From positions 620,001-684,000 of the forward strand of contig BCIG01000004.1 of assembly GCA_001599915.1 (NCBI GenBank): 64,000 bases of DNA, in the 5' to 3' direction. This document shows positions 31,966 to 41,870 of the stretch, piece after piece. The notes beneath the pieces were generated by a model, which did no database searches, was not told the origin of the DNA, and worked only from the letters and a program-made list of their open reading frames with translations. The stretch comes from Symbiotaphrina buchneri. Its lineage: Eukaryota > Ascomycota > Symbiotaphrinales > Symbiotaphrinaceae. Made by a program: the position numbers and the translations under genes. Within the stretch, counting starts at the first letter, position 1; the number at the start of each line of letters is the position of its first letter.

Positions 31966-32330
31966 CGCCATATATTCTTAAACCGCGACGATATATTTTT
32001 GTATGCGGAATATTCCTATAAAGCGACGACAATTTCTTACATAGCGACGACAATACACTATATGGCGACGATATCTTTAGCGCTCCATACATTCTTAAAT
32101 AGGGACGACATTTTTTTGTATGCGATAATACCCTTAAAAAGCGACGCTTATTTCCTAAACAGCGACGACAATACACTGTAAAGCGACGATATTTTTAGCC
32201 GCCCATATATTCCTAAAAGGGGACGACATTTTTTTGTATGCAAGAATATTCTAATAGAGCGTCGACAATCTCTTATGAAGCGACGATAATGCTCAAAAAG
32301 CGACGCTTATTCCTGACACGACGATGATAC
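31966..32330. repeat. Degenerate AGCGACGA repeat array 1, with ~117-bp higher-order unit
   Basis: At least twelve copies of a core AGCGACGA (also AGCGACGC, GGGACGAC) spaced roughly every 18-38 bases and separated by AT-rich spacers. A higher-order unit opens with CATATATTCTTA (31969), CATACATTCTTA (32086) and CATATATTCCTA (32204), 117 and 118 bases apart, each followed by a TTTTTGTATGC element. Not a known transposon terminus to me. Confidence 0.85.
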
Positions 32331-32997
32331 TCGTCCATATCACCAATTGCTCATGCTCTGGAGTCTTGAGCCTTGATGAATAGGGGTATAAGTGATAATC
32401 TACTGCTACAGTTATTTCTGCAGGCTTAATTTTCAACGCTGGTTTTTGGCACCAGTCTTCTGGATCGGCCACCGCTGTCGTCTGTTGTATCCCATCGAGC
32501 CTGCAAGATCGACTCTCCGCTCTTCGTATGGGTCTCTCCCAAACGTCTGCAGCTTCGCTCCGAGGTGCTCCCACTAGTATTTTGCACCTGGTACTGCTCT
32601 TAATAAGCCCACTGTGGCCTCCGAGGCCTGCAACCAGCCAATTCGTGTTCGCTACATCTTTCATGGCCCTGCGGAGCCGCTCCGGATTGGTCTCGTCTCC
32701 CTCCGGAAGTGACCCTTTGCTCTCCAAGACGTGTTACGAGAGATTCGTGGACAGGAGAGTCGTCTCATATACCTGTACCACGGAATAAACTCCTTCCGTG
32801 GTTCTCTTACCCGGAGTGCTTAATAGGACATCTTGATTCAAGGCGCTGATCCGCTGGCCTTGAAGTAGCACAATAAGCACTTGCTGCATTAGGCAAAACA
32901 GTCTCCAATCATTTTGAAGCTCCCCGTCGACGTTCTCTGTAAACTGTTAATTTCTTCAATTAACCTCGATGTGAAAGGCACTGCTATTTCCTGGCAC
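32331..32997. other. Unique sequence interrupting two repeat arrays
   Basis: About 670 bases of non-repeat sequence between array 1 and array 2. It contains a 144-residue minus-strand open frame (32293-32727) with ordinary amino-acid composition (LRRAMKDVANTNWLVAGLGG) that I do not recognise. It overlaps the array at its end and has no leader signal. Could be an insertion into one array or a gene remnant. Confidence 0.35.
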
Positions 32998-33285
32998 CCT
33001 ATATTCTTAAAGGGCGAACCACGATTTTTGTATGCGACAATATCCTCTTAAGGCGACGCTTATTCCTTAAGTAGCGACTACAATTGCTTCTAGAGCGACG
33101 CTAGTCATATATCCTTGAAAAGCGACGACATTCTTATGTAGCGACGCTTCTTCCTCAAATAGCGACGACAATTGCTTGTAGGGCGACGCTAAGCTTATAT
33201 TCTTGAAAAACGACAACATTCTTATGTAGCGACGACAATTCCATATGTGGCGACGACAATTTCTTATAAGGCGGCGTCAATAGCA
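32998..33285. repeat. Degenerate AGCGACGA repeat array 2
   Basis: About thirteen copies of the same core as array 1 (AGCGACGACAATTGCTT, GGCGACGCTTATTCC and similar), again introduced by CTATATTCTTAAA near 32998 and CATATATCCTTGAAA near 33109. Copies differ more from each other than in array 1. Confidence 0.85.
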
Positions 33286-33813
33286 CTTGGTACCATCAAC
33301 TCTTACAGCATCCATGAAATTTGTTTTTTGATGTTATAGATCTTTGAGATTGCGCTGGTTTCTGGCACTCTGGCTTTTGGCTGGTCACTCTGAGGCTGAC
33401 TATTTCTTTTCCGTACAACCAAATTCTGGCTTCTGGCTTTGGTTGATGATGTTCTGATATCGATGCTTGTGACTTCTTTTTAGGACATGTAACCACTCTG
33501 ACCAAATGGACGCAGGAACAATATAGGACACAGCGAAGTAAGGGAGTGATACAGGGATATCATAAGTTCTGGTACAGAGGAAGGCACAAGTCCGCCAGGA
33601 CCGGGTTCAGAATATTGATTGTCGAGAAACTAAGTACGATCTATGATATCAGGGATCTGATATCGGCACTTAAGAAAGAAACAAAACGAAACCCATAAAA
33701 GCCAGAAAAGATAAAGCCAACTCAAACGGCCGGGTTTGAGACCCCATTACCACGCTTGGGCCGTAACAAAAGCATCACTTGTACCGGGCACCTTCAACCA
33801 CCTTCAACCACCT
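33286..33813. other. Intergenic sequence
   Basis: Contains a short tandem of CCTTCAACCA (about 2.5 copies near 33791-33815) and two CAGAAGCCAGAA-like words near 33361-33440. No gene is supported. Confidence 0.3.
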
Positions 33814-34059
33814 TCACTTCTTATCTTTTGGCCAAGGATCATTCAAAGCACCTCCAGCCACTTGCTGCTCCAGCTGGCCCAGAATATCCAAGGGTGGACT
33901 CCGAGGCTTTGGTTCATGGACGTACAGCGGCCTGGATCGAGGGGCGGGCCGAAGTGGCAAGGATTGGCGATTGTCTTTTGCAGGAGGTTTCGGTGGATCC
34001 TTGGGTGGAGGAGTCGGTGGACGCTCCATGGCTTTGGGTGTCGAGCGGCCGATCATCGT
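33814..34059 (-). CDS. Small proline-rich protein, unknown
   Basis: An 81-residue frame from ATG at 34059. It is strongly Pro/Lys/Arg-biased: KAMERPPTPPPKDPPKPPAK, then LPLRPAPRSRPLYVHEPKPR, ending WPKDKK. PxxP runs like these are possible SH3-type ligands. The bias makes chance less likely, but no homologue is recognised and no upstream exon could be fixed; a possible 5' exon with a GTAAGT donor lies near 34330-34440 (MMTAYVTQPTTLHHFLRPFE) but no acceptor joins it in frame. Confidence 0.35.
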   Translation of the reverse strand, partial: TMIGRSTPKAMERPPTPPPKDPPKPPAKDNRQSLPLRPAPRSRPLYVHEPKPRSPPLDILGQLEQQVAGGALNDPWPKDKK

Positions 34060-35639
34060 GTCGAGCAACGTTTCTTTTCTGTTGTTGATGTGTGGTCAGG
34101 TATAAATGTGAAGGGGGAATTGTAGAGAAAGTGTCTGAGCGGCGATTATGGTTTTGGTTTGCTCCTGTTGGTGTATGAGACTTGTAGAGCAAGAGAACTC
34201 ATCGTAGGCGGCGATGACCCCGCATTTGTAGGCAATGGATGCAGCTAGATTGTCCATCGTGATAGATGATGAATCTACATGACGTCTTTGGAAGATTAGC
34301 AATCTGGTTTGTGACCTTATGATAGATCGACTTACGTTGCCATGATTAAAAGATATCATCTTCAGGAACTCGGTATTGCGCTCGAAAGGACGTAGAAAAT
34401 GGTGTAACGTAGTAGGTTGAGTAACATACGCCGTCATCATACACCGGGATAGTCACTGCGGAGGACATTGAGGAAGTTCGTTGTTTGTTCTTGCCCCGCT
34501 TTGGTGGTTATGAAACCCCTCTTTCAAATTCACTGGGCCACCCCCTGAAAGCCCCTTAAAAACCCCTGATGCCCAGAAATATCTCGCAGAATTTCCACCA
34601 TCTTTAGCAATCTTGTTTCAGCATAATTTGGCACCGCCAGAGCATTTCCTGCTTCGATATATACTTATTTATCTCTCTTTCATGGTATATTGGTCATGCG
34701 TTGTATAGTCCGCTTGTTGTTGTCACATCTGGCGTACTATTTCAACAATTTCCGATATGCTTCCCCGTGAGCCTCGCACCGAGCTTCCAGGCATTGGTGC
34801 CCAAAAGTCTAAGGGCCGTTCAGAGTGCATTTAAAGAACTCTACAAACAGAGGAAGAAGCCTTCAGGGAAACACTACGGACGGAGGATAGAGCGCCCAAG
34901 GAGCACAATCAGGCGGGCACAGACCTGCAAGTTATAATCCAGGATGAAGATAGTGCAATCTTACGGCACAAGAGGTAAATATTCGCAGGGAAAGCAATGA
35001 AATCTATTGCGGGGTGACTAGAAGGACGTTTCAGAATGATGAGTTGAAGATATACAATGACAACATGGAGAAATACACCATTCTACGTTGTCAAACAAGC
35101 GTAGAAATGACGGCTTGCAGAAGTGGTTTATCTGGAGAGATGAAGAAAACCTGTGAAGAATACAAAGATGGGATGGCATCAAGTCCTTGTGGCTTAGTCT
35201 TCAATGCCGGAATGGCACTTGCCTTTCCTGAGCACCGAGGAACAGAGGCGGAGAAGCCCTTCATAGAACTTCTGAAACAATACCAATAAGCTGCAAGGAC
35301 ATGGAGAAAGAGGAGGACACGGAGAAAGAGGAGGACACAGAGAAAGAGGGAACAATCCGAATTCAAATAAGCAATCATTGATCAGTACAACTCCGAAAAC
35401 TCGAGAACAGCGGGGCTGGATGTGCCAGCAACTGACCGCACATACTGATGCCCAGTTGTTCAGGCTTGGTTTCTCAAAGGCGAGATAATCGCTGCAGGCG
35501 TTGTGCCGGACGTTTTGGGCCCACGCCTAAGATGATTCTCGGGGAAGATTCCGACCCTGGGATACGGTCGCCCAGGAATTGATTGTTGTTTGGCCGCAAG
35601 CTTCGAGAAGATTTTTAACAAGTCTTCTTATGTGATTAG
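34060..35639. other. Region of short unassigned frames
   Basis: Two rightward frames are open here: 34701-34937 (VPKSLRAVQSAFKELYKQRK) and 35014-35289 (MKKTCEEYKDGMASSPCGLV). Their composition is ordinary but no domain is recognised. A short tandem repeat of GGAGAAAGAGGAGGACAC (about 2.5 copies, 35302-35350) follows. They may be decayed exons of the gene remnant at 35.6 kb. Confidence 0.3.
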
Positions 35640-36327
35640 GCGCCAATGGTGAACGCCGTCATCCAACGGTGGATCATCCGTGTCCTCAGCCTCGATAATT
35701 CCTGGGTAGACGCAGCAGGTATCCGTCCTAAGGATCTCGACGGACAGGAGTTGATGTTCTGTTCCGGAGAAAGACGATGTGCCTCATACATGTATTTCAG
35801 ATATGTATGGGTCTTGATGAAGGCTGGGGAAATCCGTAAAAGCCCGAATTGGCTTAAAACGAAGACACAAAGAGATGATATATGCGGCACGTCCGGTATG
35901 TATACGTGCATCTCGATGCTGCGCTGTTTGGCACGGTATACCGAACAAGATGTAAACGGCGCCATCACTGCGTGAGGCAAACCTGGAATTTATCCTCGGC
36001 GTTGCTATCGCTGAAGAGACAAAGCTGGTAGAGCTGCTCACCCTCAGGTACCTGAAAGAGAGGGACGCCCTGAAGGAGGTCTGGCAGCAGAGGTTCGTAG
36101 AAAAATCAAAGGCATCGCCGAAGATGACCAAGACCACCAAGACGACCAAGATGAGATCACAGATCAAGAGTCCACGCATTGCAGAAGATGGATACATGTC
36201 AGATACGTGCAAGCCGGGCAATTGCACGGATGGTTTCCTATCAAACGAGGAACAGGAATCCGAAGATATCTACCTCGCCAACCTGCCCGCGACGAAACAA
36301 GAATATAGAGCAAACACCGATTGCTGA
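35640..36327 (+). pseudogene. Probable remnant of a fungal HNH-nuclease-type gene (C-terminal part)
   Basis: The frame from about 35640 to 35975 encodes WIIRVLSLDNSWVDAAGIRP, then CASYMYFRYVWVLMKAG and GTSGMYTCISMLRCLARYTE. This order (a YxYFxYVxxLxK helix, then a GTPGMYxRxSMLRxLAR-like motif) resembles the C-terminal region of HNH-type proteins repeated in Pezizomycotina genomes. A second frame continues at about 35965-36327 (EANLEFILGVAIAEETKLVE, then an acidic Ser/Thr/Lys tail). The frame changes near 35970 by a shift or an unrecognised intron, and no HNH motif itself is present. I infer a truncated host gene; family assignment is from memory of the pattern only. Confidence 0.3.
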
Positions 36328-37522
36328 GGCAGATGATGCATTAACCACATGACCCCCGTTCAGGATCAGAATGAAACAGAACAAACTCCGGCAGTTATCC
36401 ACGCTCCCAGCAGCATGGGATTGAACAGCACGAGACCACTCGAACCAAGCTACTGGACCCTCACGCTTAGCGCAGCAAGCAAGTTTGAAGGATCTCGTAC
36501 CAAAATATGACCAGTTGAGCATTAGAACGCGAGAAATCTTCTTGAACGGTTGAATCGTGAATAGGAAGGGTTCTTCGAGATGCGGGAAAGTCGGACATAT
36601 TTCTGCGGCCTTGCGGCTGGGAAGAAATCGAAACATCCCAAAGATGACTCGTGCGCGAAATAGAAGTGCAGCAATTGCCGCCAGCAGTAGGGCTGGAGTT
36701 GCCTAGGATGGAGGACCGAAGAAGATGGGACATTTACCGTGACGAAGAAGGATAAGGTAGATAGACATGATCGGACACTTCGCTGCTTGCTTTGTCACAC
36801 GCAAACCCACACCCCTGTGGAGATACCAAAATTCACATCCTTTGGAAAGAAGTAACATGGATCTTGTCGCATCGGAAAACTGATAAAGAGGTAGTAGAGA
36901 ATGCAGGGTCTCGACCAGCGTGGAAGAGACACGAACAGGCGCCATATGCGTTTGCCTGGGACCGAGGCCACATCACCAACGGTTGCTAGTTTTTGGCGAA
37001 GGGTACGGACCAGGGAGGAAGCCACGCGGATGGGAGGGAGGGTATGAGAATGGATGTATCGTAAGACAATTACTGCCCAAAGCAGATCATCCAGGAGCTG
37101 ATGTAGAGCGAAAGAGGAGATATCGAATAAAGAATCATCCATGTCGGAGATTAGATTAGAGGCAAGTCTAGAAGGAAGCAAAGCAAAACACCGACCAAAA
37201 GCCACAAAGTAGAACATCCCACAGACACGAGGGCAAAGATCTCTAGATTTTCAATAATTTTTTCCCCTACCTACCCACAGATCAACACCCTTTTAATTCT
37301 GCGAGAGTACCTACCTGCTAGATAGACACTAAGTGAAGTGGAGAAGATGCAATGCCATGAATGCATTTTTGGGGCCTCACTGCCACCCTTCCATTTCCTT
37401 ATCTGCACACAACACACACAACACAAAGAACATTACCACCACCTGCTCGAACTCTCTGATCCACATTTCCAATCCCTCTCCACACGCAACCCTCCAGCTC
37501 TCCACCCTCATTCCCAGCACGA
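36328..37522. other. Intergenic region downstream of BFR1
   Basis: About 1.2 kb on the 3' side of BFR1. The last ~130 bases are rich in CA/CT. No gene is supported. Confidence 0.35.
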
Positions 37523-39293
37523 CTACTCGCCATCTCCCTCCGGCGCCGTCGCATCCTCAATCTTCGCTTTCTCCAGCTCCTCTTTCACATCCTCCACCGC
37601 ATCGATCTCCTGCCTCTGCTCCGCCTCGGCCATGACCTTCTTCTCCGCCGGGCCGGCCACGACGCCAGCATTGGCGAGAGCGGGCTTCTTGGCATCGTCG
37701 CGGGCGCCGCCGTTGGTGGTTGGGGAGGAGGCGCCGTTGGTGTTGCCTTCGGCTTCCAGACGCTCGATTTCACGCTTGGCTTTGTCGATGTTCTGGAGGG
37801 TCATGTTAGCAAAGTGAAAAATAGCCAGAATGCAAGCATTGAGCGTAATGTAAACGTACTTCTTTTGTCTTGCGGTCCTGGTCCTCCTTCCAGTGCGCCA
37901 GCTTCTCCTTAAGCTTCTCCACCACGGCGGGGACGTCGGACTGGGTCGATGGTGGATCGACGCCAACCTTGGCCAGCTCCTCAATCACACCAATGCTGAG
38001 GTTAAACTTTCCGCTTTCCGCAGGGGTCGATGGTGACTCGGTTCGACCGCCCTTCTTACCCTTCTTGCCCTTCTTCCCTCCACTACCGACAAAGTAGTCC
38101 TCCTCAACCTTCTTGATGGCCTTCATGCCCGTCATGACCGCCGCCTCGACCGTCCGCTGTGCTTGCGCAGCAAACTTTGAAGGACCACTCTCAGCTTGTG
38201 CTTCAGCGGACGAGGGATCGAAGTAACGTATCAAGCCCTGCGCCGTCAGGATCTGATCTAGATATGCAGGTTGGCTAGCTTCTTCAAGCTTCTGTTCTGC
38301 GACCTTCCTCCGCTTCTCCTTCTCATAAGCGTCACGCTCGGCCTTCTGGCGCTGCTTGCGCGCAAGATACGCCTCGTGCTCATAATCCGAGAAGGCTTTC
38401 TTCTGCGAGTAATACGCGTCCTTGATCTTGCGGATAGCCTGGTACTTCTCCTGCTGCTCGGCGTGCAACTTTGAGCGCTCGTCTCGGAGAGAATTGATGT
38501 TTTTGTATGCCTCGTCCTGCTCAGCCTTGATCTCGTCGAGTTCCTTGGCGATAGCCGAGTACTTCTCGCTCAATGCCTTCGCTTCGGGGTCATCCAGACC
38601 CTTCCGCAGGTCCGCCAGCTGTGCCTTCAGGTCATCGATAGCCTTTTGTTGCTCGTCGAAACCAACAAAGGTCTTCCTCTGCTTGCGCAAGTTGGAGATA
38701 TCCGCCAGGGCCTTCTTCTCATCCACTAGCTTCATCGTTCCACTATCGACCTGCTTCTCGAGCCGCTGGATCTGCGCATCAACCTCCTCGGCGCTCTTGA
38801 ACGGCACCTTGCTCCGGGCCGTCTTCTGCTCATTGATGCGTGACTTGAGCTGTGCATCCAAAGACCGGATTTTCTCCTGCAGGTTACCCTTGGACGACTT
38901 CAGCGCACTCTGCTGTTGGCGAATGGCAGCCAATTGCGAGCGGAGTTCTTGCTGACGTTTAGCGACGGGCGAGTCTTTGTTCGGGGGCTTTGCCAGGTCA
39001 ATCTTGGCTTTTATAGCGTTCTAAGACATCGTCAGCGTCTGTCTTTAGTTGAGTCATGTGCGCCCAAGAGTATCATGCGAGCATATGGAGAAAAGCACTC
39101 AATGTGCATTTCAATTCACACACAGGGGCCATACCAGCTTCTCTTGCGCAGCAGCATGTTCCTTCTCAGCCTTGGCCAGATCGGCCTTATACTTCTCCTC
39201 ATCAGGCTTCTCAGGCTTGACCTTCTGGGTCTTGTCTGCGGCAGGATTCGAGGTCGAGATGGCCGCCGCCGAGGGGGTCGCTAGGTCCGCCAT
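37523..39293 (-). CDS. BFR1: Nuclear segregation protein Bfr1 (coiled-coil mRNP/polysome-associated factor)
   Basis: Exons 39293..39135, 39020..37860 and 37792..37523 give 529 residues; introns are 114 and 67 bp. Nearly the whole protein is charged coiled coil, e.g. RSQLAAIRQQQSALKSSKGN, VDEKKALADISNLRKQRKTF, KELDEIKAEQDEAYKNINSL and KQRQKAERDAYEKEKRRKVA. Characteristic Bfr1 sequences are SRINEQKTARSKVPFKSAEE and the segment YLDQILTAQGLIRYFDP. Yeast Bfr1 (470 residues) associates with polysomes and mRNPs at the ER and its loss alters secretion and chromosome segregation. The last exon is a low-complexity acidic/Ala-rich tail. A Lys/Gly stretch (GGKKGKKGKKGGR) precedes it. Confidence 0.94.
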
Positions 39294-40063
39294 GGTGAGT
39301 TATTGGAGGCAAATTGTACTGTAGCACGACTCGCACGGATGCGCAATGTCAGGCGTATACAACACAAGATGCGGCCGGGGAGGTGCGAGTGGACAATGGA
39401 GAGGACGGTGAGATCCAGAATTATTTCCAATTGCCTTTTGGATCGAACTGCGAGTGGATGTTCGCTAAATCTAAGCGTTCCAGAGCCGCTTTTACGACAT
39501 TGCCGCTACGCCTTTTACAGAAAGCAGGCAGCCGGGTTCTCGGCCCTTTTGGGTGACGGTTCATCCGATCTCACGGCATCATGCAGATGTGTTGAAGATC
39601 AATCCTTGAAGACACCTGCTCCTAACCCAGTAGGCGGTGGTAGAACCGAGATATGGATGGCTTACTGCACAAAAAGGTCTGCGACGCCGCTCTAGAGTGC
39701 CGATTCTGAGCAAGCATCCCCAGAAGTTGCACATGACATTCAAGGCCTATCTCACGACTTTAAATAATTGGGTGCTCCTTCATCATGGAGATTGTGGTGA
39801 TGCCGTTTATTCAATATAGGATATGTAAAGCAAGTAGCATTACAGTAAATGCGGGGGTATAGACTCCTCCTGCGGGCAACATGACATCCAAGCCCAACCC
39901 AAGCCATAGAAGCTAGCCAATACATCCTCCCAGCCGTACTCTTAACAAGGCCGTGACTCTCCCAACAACCTGCAACTGGTAACCGCTCACAATACCGCCT
40001 TGTTCCCAAACGCCACGCTGGATAACCGATCAGAGTCAACAATCATACGCCGTAAATCATGCC
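39294..40063. other. Intergenic region (BFR1 promoter, rhodopsin-like gene 3' flank)
   Basis: 770 bases; BFR1's promoter is on its left side. No gene is supported. Confidence 0.35.
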
Positions 40064-41870
40064 TCATGTCCGCCGCCCCCTCGGCTGGCCCTCAGGACCA
40101 GGAGGGGGTGATAATAAGCCTCCCACATCTTGCAAGCTCTGAGTTTCAGGCTCAGACAGCAATCCACCCACATCCTGCAGACTCTGCACGGTGTCATGCC
40201 TTGCGAGCGACACAGGACGGATGCCAGATGACGAGTCGGGACGAGGTCCTATCACGGGACTGGCAGGGCGGCCGTCTCGCCGTAGACGGCGCAGGGCTAT
40301 TCGGGAGGTTGAGCGGTGGTGAGACTCGCCCCTATGCTGGCTCCGCTCGGCACCCCGATGATCATGCGGGGAGAGCATACCTCCTAGATCCTGGAGCAAG
40401 GCACGCGAACCACTCCGAGGAGGAGTAGGGCTCAAGCCGCTCTCAGGGTGGTGGATCGGGAGTGGAGTAGTAGGTAGTTCAGCATGCGGAGAGATGTCTC
40501 GACTGTGTAGGAAGCTGGTGTTGTGGGGTGGAGATCGTGGTTGGTCGTCCAGAAGCCCGCCAACATCGAAAAAGGAGACGCGCCGTTCGCCTGGTGAATG
40601 GGCAGGCATCGCACCAGGGGACAGTTCCGGTTCCAGGACTTGGAAGTCTTTGAGCTCAGGCTCGCTGTCAGTTGAACTTGTCCGTGGGAACTGCCAGTTT
40701 TGGTCGATAGGTGAAGTGATGGGAGAACCTCCGGCCGGAAGTGCTACTGGAGCGGGCCGCGGGACCCTTGCAAGGTCTCGAAGCTCAGGATTTAGACCAA
40801 TGCCCATACCGCGGAAGAGATCTTCGTCGCTGCCATACATGTGGTGGGTGACCGCTGTGCCGCGACGTGTGGATGGCCGTTCCATGCTATCGGAGGTCGA
40901 GCCAAACTTGAACTTGGCTTTCTTGACACCACGGTCTCGGAGGAAAGATCCAATGGCCACCGTATTCGCGACGGCTGTCGCCGCCAGAATTTCCAACGAA
41001 GCCATCAGTGTCCGGGTCTGTTGCCGGCCCCCATGCCGGACGACAGTTATGAGGCGATATATAGTGACAGCGGCCGGGATCAAGGAACATGCAAATAGTA
41101 AAACAAGAGAAATTTTTCTAGGGCTTGTCAGCGAGAGAGTCGCAGAAGGGCATCAATATGCGGCTTACCGTTTCAGGGGCATTGACAAGCTAATGATGAT
41201 GGGAATGGGAAATATGACCAGGAGAAAGTCGGTCACGATGTCCGCAATGCCCATCGTGAATAGCTGTGCCAGTGCCTCCCTGCACTGGGGCCCAGGATCA
41301 GGAACCACCTGCCAATAGTGCGAAAAGGGGTGGCACTCGGCCAGAGTCGCAATGACAGTAGCAATAAATGTTGCCAGTAGGAACCATCGGATGAACTGAA
41401 GGAACCATTGATAGGAGCGCTTCCATGATTGTAAGGTCAGGCGCTTGAATGATTCGCTGATTGTGAATTTCTCCATCCATATGCTATTGAACAATTAGCC
41501 TTGGTCGGGTGCCATCTTCTTCCACGGGCACAACTCACAACGCCGCAAAGAGTATCCGCGCCACCAGCACCAGCTTGCTCCCAATTTCTCTGTGATGGAT
41601 CTGGGTAGGGGTAAGGCCATCGGTCTGCGCATTGTTGGTGTCATAGAGCAGCAGAAATTCTGCGCAGACCATCCGTGCCACAAGTGGGATTAAGCTGGCG
41701 CACATGATCCAGTCCTCCCGAAACAGTCTGTTGACGCGGACCAGACGCCCACCTAGCCTCGTGAGGATAATGGCAATGGCGAAACCGGTACACCACCAAC
41801 TGACGAGCAGCGTCGGATTGTTCTGTAGCTTCGTGCGGGCCGGTGGAGGGACATCGTGGTAGAGGCCCAT
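40064..41870 (-). CDS. Fungal rhodopsin-domain integral membrane protein
   Basis: Exons 41870..41539, 41483..41169 and 41117..40064 give 566 residues; introns are 55 and 51 bp. The first in-frame ATG is used. About seven membrane helices occupy residues ~20-260: LLVSWWCTGFAIAIILTRLG, WIMCASLIPLVARMVCAEFL, LVLVARILFAAFIW, WFLLATFIATVIATL, GIADIVTDFLLVIFPIPIII and so on. The family signature between helices, ECHPFSHYWQVVPDPG...C, is present. The remaining ~300 residues are a disordered cytosolic tail rich in Pro/Ser/Arg, containing four copies of a D(V/L)GG(L/M)L motif. These proteins belong to the large uncharacterised rhodopsin-like family of Pezizomycotina (Rhodop_fungal-type). No retinal-binding Lys assignment is possible. 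Its promoter faces a 3.1-kb gene-free stretch. Confidence 0.9.

Noticed and set aside
31295-32176. 293-codon open frame on the minus strand
   Set aside because: Its first third is translated AGCGACGA repeat DNA and the rest has no recognisable domain; no leader or splice evidence.
37870-38955. Plus-strand frames antisense to BFR1
   Set aside because: Mirror images of the charged coiled coil; no independent support.
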